From positions 5,825,501 through 5,889,500 of the forward strand of contig NZ_CP048882.1 in NCBI RefSeq assembly GCF_015910445.1: DNA of 64,000 nucleotides. Direction: 5' to 3'. Shown here one piece after another: positions 60,095-64,000 of the stretch (its first letter is position 1; each line of letters begins with the position of its first letter). The translations under genes were made by a program, and so were the position numbers. The notes under the pieces are model-generated. The model did not search any database and was not told the DNA's origin. It worked only from the letters and a program-made list of their open reading frames with translations. This DNA comes from Streptomyces bathyalis. GTDB taxonomy: Bacteria; Actinomycetota; Actinomycetes; Streptomycetales; Streptomycetaceae.

Positions 60095-60180
60095 GCGTGC
60101 GTGCACCCACTGTGCACCCGCCCACTGCGCACGCCATGTCCACGCAGGTCGGCATGATTTGGCGGTTGTACTTCGACATC
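60095..60180 (+). repeat. Attachment-site copy 4 (diverged) with arm
   Basis: The core TGTACTTCGACATC (60167-60180) reads LYFDI and then CAG instead of the stop. The arm holds GTGCACCCACTGTGCACC near 60,100, GCCCAC and CAGGTCGG, parallel to copies 2 and 3. This would be the right end of element 3. No glnA-type hairpin follows. Confidence 0.6.
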
Positions 60181-60216
60181 CAGGATCACCGCAGGTCAGA
60201 ACGGGTCTCCGCTTGC

Positions 60217-60250
60217 CTGGGCCGTCTGTGGGCCGTCGGCCGTGTCTTCC
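60217..60250 (+). repeat. Imperfect repeat, copy A
   Basis: CTGGGCCGT, three bases, TGGGCCGT, one base, GGCCG and GT-TT follow in the same order and spacing at 62837-62870. The pair flanks the TetR and monooxygenase genes as direct repeats about 2.6 kb apart. Confidence 0.45.
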
Positions 60251-60394
60251 ACTTGGAGAAGACGCGGTCGACCGCCGGCGCAGACCTGGCTGACCGGCTG
60301 TCAGTTCTCTGCGGTTTCACTGTTCTCGTCGTCGCGCTGACATGACGCCGGCGGCGACGTCCGATGCGCACCCGTCACATCCGCCGGCTTCCGC

Positions 60395-61084
60395 TCACCC
60401 GTCGGTGGCCTTGGTCGGAAGGGTGGCGAGAATCCCGCCCGTGATGAATGCGACGAGCCGCTCGCAGTCGGCGGCCCCGGACCCGCTCGCCGACGTGCCG
60501 TCGTCCGTCTCCGGTGCCCAGCCCAATGTGGCGAACGTCCCGGACTGGTAGACGCCGAGCAGTCCCACCATGCCCGCGTACGCGAACTGGACACCACGCT
60601 CGTCGAGTTCGGGAAGGGCGTGGCGCAGCGCCGTCAGGTAGCGCCCTTCGACCGGCTCGACCTGTTGCGCGAAGATCTCCCGGACCCGGGCGTTCGGCTC
60701 GCCCATCACCCGTCCGATGAAGCGCGCGATGTCGGGTCCACGACTGCCGTGGGTCTCCGCCAGGCCGACGCCCGGTGTGACGAAGGCACGCACCAGGGCG
60801 GCTACGGACGGCGGCTGAGGTGCTGCTTCGAGCTGTTCCAGCCGGACGCGGCGCTCCTCGTTGACGGCTCGCATCGCCTGGTCGATGACCGCGCGCAGGA
60901 GCCCTTCCTTGGACCCGAAGTGGTAGTTGACCGCGGCGATATTGCTTCCGGCCGCTTCGGTCAGTGCCCGTAGCGAGGTCGCCTCGATCCCGCGCTCACC
61001 GCACATCTGAACCGCCGCGTCGATCAGCCGCTCTCGCGTGGACGCCCGCTGTCGCACGGCGGGCACCTGGTCGGAGCCGGCCAC
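60395..61084 (-). CDS. TetR-family regulator, 229 aa
   Basis: The DNA-binding region is RERLIDAAVQMCGERGIEATSLRALTEAAGSNIAAVNYHFGSKEGLL, typical TetR (close to the RutR/CerR-like group with NYHFGSKEGLL). The C-terminal ligand domain is longer than average. It is divergent from the FAD monooxygenase across 111 bases that contain a palindrome, so it most likely represses that gene and itself. Confidence 0.85.
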   Translation of the reverse strand: MAGSDQVPAVRQRASTRERLIDAAVQMCGERGIEATSLRALTEAAGSNIAAVNYHFGSKEGLLRAVIDQAMRAVNEERRVRLEQLEAAPQPPSVAALVRAFVTPGVGLAETHGSRGPDIARFIGRVMGEPNARVREIFAQQVEPVEGRYLTALRHALPELDERGVQFAYAGMVGLLGVYQSGTFATLGWAPETDDGTSASGSGAADCERLVAFITGGILATLPTKATDG

Positions 61085-61131
61085 CGCACCTCCCTGTGTC
61101 GCCGGTCAGGGGCACATGCTATAACACTCGA

Positions 61132-61149
61132 TTAAAGCGATCGTTTGAA
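61132..61149. promoter_or_regulatory. Candidate operator between TetR and monooxygenase genes
   Basis: TTAAAGCGATCGTTTGAA is symmetrical at 14 of 18 positions around CGATCG, in an unusually AT-rich patch midway between the divergent starts. It has the same centre as the palindromes at 52.5-52.8 kb but different flanks. Confidence 0.55.
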
Positions 61150-61195
61150 ACGACTGATAGAGTTCGACTGATCGAGTTCAGGAGAGGCGGCAACT

Positions 61196-62368
61196 ATGAG
61201 CCCGAGCAAGGCGCTTGTCGTCGGCGCGGGAGTCGGCGGCCTGACGGCGGCCCAGGCGTTGCAGCGCATCGGGTGGCACGTGGCGCTCTATGAGCAGGCA
61301 CCACTCATCGGGCCGGTCGGTGCGGGTCTGGGCATCGCGCCGAATGCCGTCAAGGCGCTGGATCATCTCGGCCTCGGAGCGGCTCTGCGTGATCGCGGTC
61401 TGCGCCAGGACGGGCTGGAGATCCGACTGCGAGCGGGCAGGCGAGTGGCACGGATTCCAGCTGCCGGTATCGAGCGTCGCTACGGTGCGCCCTTCTACGC
61501 GCTGCATCGTGCCGAGATGCACCGACTGCTCATGGCGGGTATCGACGCCTCGGACCTGCACACCGGTCATCGTGCCGCGAGCCTCACCACTGCCACCGAT
61601 TCGCCCTCGGTCACCTTCGACACGGCACAAGGCCCGGTCACGGAGACGGCCGATCTGGTCGTGGCCGCGGACGGCGTGGGAAGCGCGCTTCGCGCGGCAC
61701 TGCTGCCCGGCCATGAAGGGGCTGACTATGCCGGTTACACGGTCTGGCGCGGGATCGTCCCCGCCCGGAGAGCCGCATCTCTGGGTATCGCGCCGATCCT
61801 CACGGAGACGTGGGGACGCGGCGCCCGCTTCGGCGTCGCCGTGATCAACGACGGTCAGGTCTACTGGTTCGCCGGCGAAAGCGTCCCCGAGCACGCCACC
61901 CTTGAACACGACTTGGGCAAGGTGGCCGGCCGCTTCCGGGACTGGCATGCCCCCATCCCCGAACTGCTCGCCGCCACCCCGGAAGAGAGCCTGCTGCGTC
62001 ACGACGTGTACTACCTGCACGCCAGACTGCCCACCTTCGTCCACGGCCGCGTGGCCCTGCTCGGCGACGCCGCCCACGCGGTCACACCCGACATCGGCCA
62101 AGGAGCCTGCCTCGCGATCGAGGACGCCGTGACCCTTGCGGCCGCCGTCGAACGGTCAGGAGTCGACGATGGCTTGAGCGTCTACGACGCCGTCCGCCGC
62201 CCCCGCACCCAGCGGATGGCCCGTGCGTCCGGTCGGCTCGGCCGCATCCTGCAGACCCGCAACCGCACCGCAGCCGCCGTGCGCGACTCCATCGCCTCCG
62301 TCATTCCCACCCCCTTGCTGATGGGGGCGACCGGGGCCGCCTTCGCCTGGAACCCCCCTTCGGGCTGA
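61196..62368 (+). CDS. FAD-dependent monooxygenase (aromatic hydroxylase type), 390 aa
   Basis: GxGxxG FAD loop at the start (ALVVGAGVGGLTAAQALQRIGWHVALYEQ), the DG motif in LVVAADGVGSALR and the GD motif in VALLGDAAHAVTPDIGQGACLAIEDAV: the three signatures of group A flavin hydroxylases. The length is that of single-component enzymes. Expected chemistry is NAD(P)H-dependent hydroxylation of an aromatic or similar ring. It is likely repressed by the divergent TetR protein. Substrate unknown. Confidence 0.88.
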   Translation: MSPSKALVVGAGVGGLTAAQALQRIGWHVALYEQAPLIGPVGAGLGIAPNAVKALDHLGLGAALRDRGLRQDGLEIRLRAGRRVARIPAAGIERRYGAPFYALHRAEMHRLLMAGIDASDLHTGHRAASLTTATDSPSVTFDTAQGPVTETADLVVAADGVGSALRAALLPGHEGADYAGYTVWRGIVPARRAASLGIAPILTETWGRGARFGVAVINDGQVYWFAGESVPEHATLEHDLGKVAGRFRDWHAPIPELLAATPEESLLRHDVYYLHARLPTFVHGRVALLGDAAHAVTPDIGQGACLAIEDAVTLAAAVERSGVDDGLSVYDAVRRPRTQRMARASGRLGRILQTRNRTAAAVRDSIASVIPTPLLMGATGAAFAWNPPSG

Positions 62369-62451
62369 GAGAGTTCAGCCTCATCGCGCTTCAGTTCGTT
62401 CGTTTCCGGTGGCGGACGTACTGGAAGCCTCGTCCGTACTGAAAGCCTCGT

Positions 62452-62830
62452 GGTGATCGGACTCGCGCAGTCCATGGCGGGCGCCCCCCCCCACGAGTAC
62501 CGGGCGGTCATCGAGGCGGCCGTGAGGCCACCGCGGCGGGGTTGGTGCGCAGGCTGCGGGCGGAGTTGCGGCGCATCGGGCGGCGCGACTCCTTCCCACC
62601 CCCAGAGCGCGAGCGCGCACATGCGGCCGTGCGGACCCTGACCGATGAGATCACCCCGCCCGGCGCGACCGCCGCCAGGGCGGGATGTCCCGAGAAGGAG
62701 CAGGCATGAAGTGGGCAACCCGGACTCGGATCCACATCGACCGGGCAGCCTGTGCCTGGCTGATCCGCCGGCACTCGACCAGGACGCCGAGTTCGTCTTC
62801 GTCACCGATCTCGCCCAAGTAGCCGATTTC
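62452..62830 (+). pseudogene. Decayed chrB-like chromate-resistance gene
   Basis: Pieces of the ChrB protein appear in shifting frames: LVRRLRAELRRIGRRDSFPPPERERAHAAV from the N-terminal domain (about 62,545-62,640), then MKWATRTRIHIDRAACAWLIRRH from ATG 62706, the hallmark start of the C-terminal domain, then DQDAEFVFVTDL one frame away. At least one frameshift lies near 62,775 and the sequence stops matching where repeat copy B begins. A run of nine C bases lies near 62,480. No chrA gene is adjacent. Confidence 0.55.
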
Positions 62831-62836
62831 GCTGAT

Positions 62837-62870
62837 CTGGGCCGTACATGGGCCGTGGGCCGCGTTTTGC
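62837..62870 (+). repeat. Imperfect repeat, copy B
   Basis: This is the counterpart of 60217-60250. It begins where the chrB remnant ends. The next 280 bases, to the ANTAR gene, show no gene. Confidence 0.45.
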
Positions 62871-63149
62871 GCTGTCGGAAGGCACGGCCCACGGCTGGTT
62901 TGTTGTTCGACTCTTCAGGCGAGAGTGGCAGTAGAAACCACCACCCTGGGCCGGTTCTTGCGCCGTGGGCGATCGTTGCGCCAGGCAGGGGCAGACCGTG
63001 CGGGGCCCTTATAGCACATGCTGAGGTGTTGTTTCCTGATTTCCTCTACCAAGTAGTTGAGGGACGAAATACGTCTGAAAGTGGGTAGGTTCAGTACTCG
63101 TGGCGGACTCGGACGCTCCGCCCATTTCAGCCAAGGGGGCCTGCCGGCC

Positions 63150-63560
63150 GTGGATCAAGCGGAAGAGCTTCGGACTGAATTGCATGAGTTGCGCCGGGCG
63201 ATGGAAACGTGGTCCGTCATCGACCTGGCGCGGGGCGTACTGATGGAGATGTTCGGTTGCACCGCGGAGGCAGCGTGGGTGACTCTGCGCGTCGTGTCGC
63301 ACCACACCGACACAAAGCTCCGTACCTTGGCTGAGCAGATCATCGCCAGCACGCAGGGCGAACCCATGGCAACGGCGATCCACGCCTCGCTGCATGAGCA
63401 GTTGCGCGCGCGTGGCAAGCAGGCTCGTGAGCAGGGCCCTTCTGCTCTGACATCAACCTCCGGCAGCAACAGGCGAGAACGCCGGCAGTCGGCAGCGAAC
63501 GGCGACCGACGACTCATCGAGGTCCGGAGCGAGTTGACCGAAGTCCACGAACCCGGGTGA
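63150..63560 (+). CDS. ANTAR-domain protein, 136 aa
   Basis: ELRTELHELRRAMETWSVIDLARGVLMEMFGCTAEAAWVTLRVVSHHTDTKLRTLAEQII is an ANTAR domain: coiled coil, then the three-helix RNA-binding bundle with IDLARGVLM in place of the usual IDQAKGILM. ANTAR proteins bind paired hairpins in nascent RNA and prevent termination. No sensor (GAF/receiver) domain is fused, so this is a stand-alone form. The C-terminal 50 residues are polar and probably unstructured. GTG 63150 follows an AGGGGG site. Confidence 0.8.
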   Translation: MDQAEELRTELHELRRAMETWSVIDLARGVLMEMFGCTAEAAWVTLRVVSHHTDTKLRTLAEQIIASTQGEPMATAIHASLHEQLRARGKQAREQGPSALTSTSGSNRRERRQSAANGDRRLIEVRSELTEVHEPG

Positions 63561-63633
63561 CCGGCACGACCTCGGACACCGCCGTTCCGGGGCGCACTTC
63601 CGGAGAGCCGCGTGGACGCCGGGAACGTACGGC

Positions 63634-64000
63634 ATGACGGCCATCGGTCTGCGGCTGGTCACGACCGCCGACGAAGAGCGCTGCTTCGAATTGCACGAGG
63701 CTGCCATGCGCCCCTACGTCGAGCAGATCTGGGGCTGGGACCAAGAAGCCCAACGGGCCTTCCACGCGCATGCGTTCAGCCCCGACCGGTGGCAAATCGT
63801 CACCTGTGACGGCCAGGACGCCGGCATGCTCCACGTCGAGCACCGTCCTGCGGAGATTTACCTCTCGCGGATCGAACTCCACCCCGACCACCAGGGACGT
63901 GGCATCGGCAGCCGGCTCATCCGTACTCTTCTGGACCAGGCCCGCCGAGAGGGCAAGGACCTCACCCTGGACGTGCTCGCGATCAATCAGCGAGCACGCG
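63634..64000 (+). CDS. GNAT-family acetyltransferase (C-terminus beyond the window)
   Basis: The first 122 codons are present. LRLVTTADEERCFELHEAAMRPYVEQIWGWD is the start of the GNAT group with the IWGWD motif. AEIYLSRIELHPDHQGRGIGSRLIRTLLDQARREGKDLTLDVLAINQRA has the acetyl-CoA loop HQGRGIGSRL (Q-x-x-G-x-G). The final strand and terminal helix lie outside. Substrate unknown. Confidence 0.86.
   Translation, partial: MTAIGLRLVTTADEERCFELHEAAMRPYVEQIWGWDQEAQRAFHAHAFSPDRWQIVTCDGQDAGMLHVEHRPAEIYLSRIELHPDHQGRGIGSRLIRTLLDQARREGKDLTLDVLAINQRAR

Noticed and set aside
12725..60180. An integrase or excisionase inside the elements
   Set aside because: I looked for tyrosine-recombinase R-HxxR-Y and serine-recombinase motifs in all frames provided and saw none; only a transposase fragment and a possible relaxase fragment.
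62479..62490. Run of nine C as a phase-variation tract
   Set aside because: It lies in a gene already broken by other shifts, so a switching role has no clear target; it could also be a sequencing artefact.
1..64000. CRISPR arrays, rRNA or tRNA genes
   Set aside because: No regularly spaced repeats, rRNA-like conserved blocks or cloverleaf sequences were noticed; a dedicated scan was not possible.

Overview
The window is high-GC actinobacterial DNA and almost certainly Streptomyces. Evidence: strongly GC-biased third codon positions, GTG/TTG starts, ATGA/GTGA gene overlaps, rare TTA codons confined to specialised genes, and the block lipB - lipA - small ORF - DUF4191 membrane protein - RDD protein - glnA, which is a familiar Streptomyces core order.

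Core segment (1-12,724): end of a CHMI-type isomerase gene, an MMPL exporter, a sensor kinase translationally coupled to a GNAT protein, a DinB/DUF664 protein, an NsdA-like TPR regulator, the lipoate genes lipB and lipA, a DUF4191 membrane protein, an RDD protein, and glnA with a clear four-half-site GlnR box.

Accessory segment (12,725 to about 60,180): a short sequence made of the last codons and stop of glnA (core TGTACTTCGACATC) recurs at about 12.7, 21.0, 26.4 and 60.17 kb. Copies 2-4 are preceded by a shared arm with paired GTGCAC motifs and AGGTC, and copies 1-3 are followed by a hairpin that looks like the glnA terminator. I read this as three integrated elements stacked end to end at the 3' end of glnA, none with an integrase inside the window. 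Element 1 (12.7-21.0 kb) carries one five-gene operon: adenylate-forming ligase, MFS exporter, GNAT protein, LuxE-type acyl-protein synthetase, and a LuxC-type reductase fused to a second ligase; its first gene has a TTA codon. Element 2 (21.0-26.4 kb) carries a MerR regulator, a cold-shock protein with a long leader, a DEAD-box helicase and small conserved ORFs. Element 3 (26.4-60.2 kb) is a composite: a secreted protein; a DUF4331 - TPR - NicO metal-handling module; an IS630-type transposase remnant; a GPP34 protein; a RiPP cluster that best fits the linaridin class (two Gly/Ala-rich precursors, HTTM-like membrane protein, membrane-anchored alpha/beta hydrolase, small membrane protein, methyltransferase, ABC transporter, FAD oxidoreductase) with two regulators; a relaxase-like remnant; a PucR-type regulator beside a degenerate Rossmann protein; a secreted protein; and a divergently organised acyl-CoA catabolic cluster (SDR, acyl-CoA dehydrogenase, TetR // MHS symporter, acyl-CoA ligase, orphan TRAP-type binding lipoprotein, thiolase, SDR, CaiB/AMACR) with two CGATCG-centred candidate operators between the arms.

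Right end (60.2-64.0 kb): a TetR regulator divergent from an FAD monooxygenase, a decayed chrB-like gene, an ANTAR protein and a GNAT gene running off the end. I cannot tell from this window alone where conserved core sequence resumes. No rRNA, tRNA or CRISPR array was seen. All family assignments are by eye from protein motifs.
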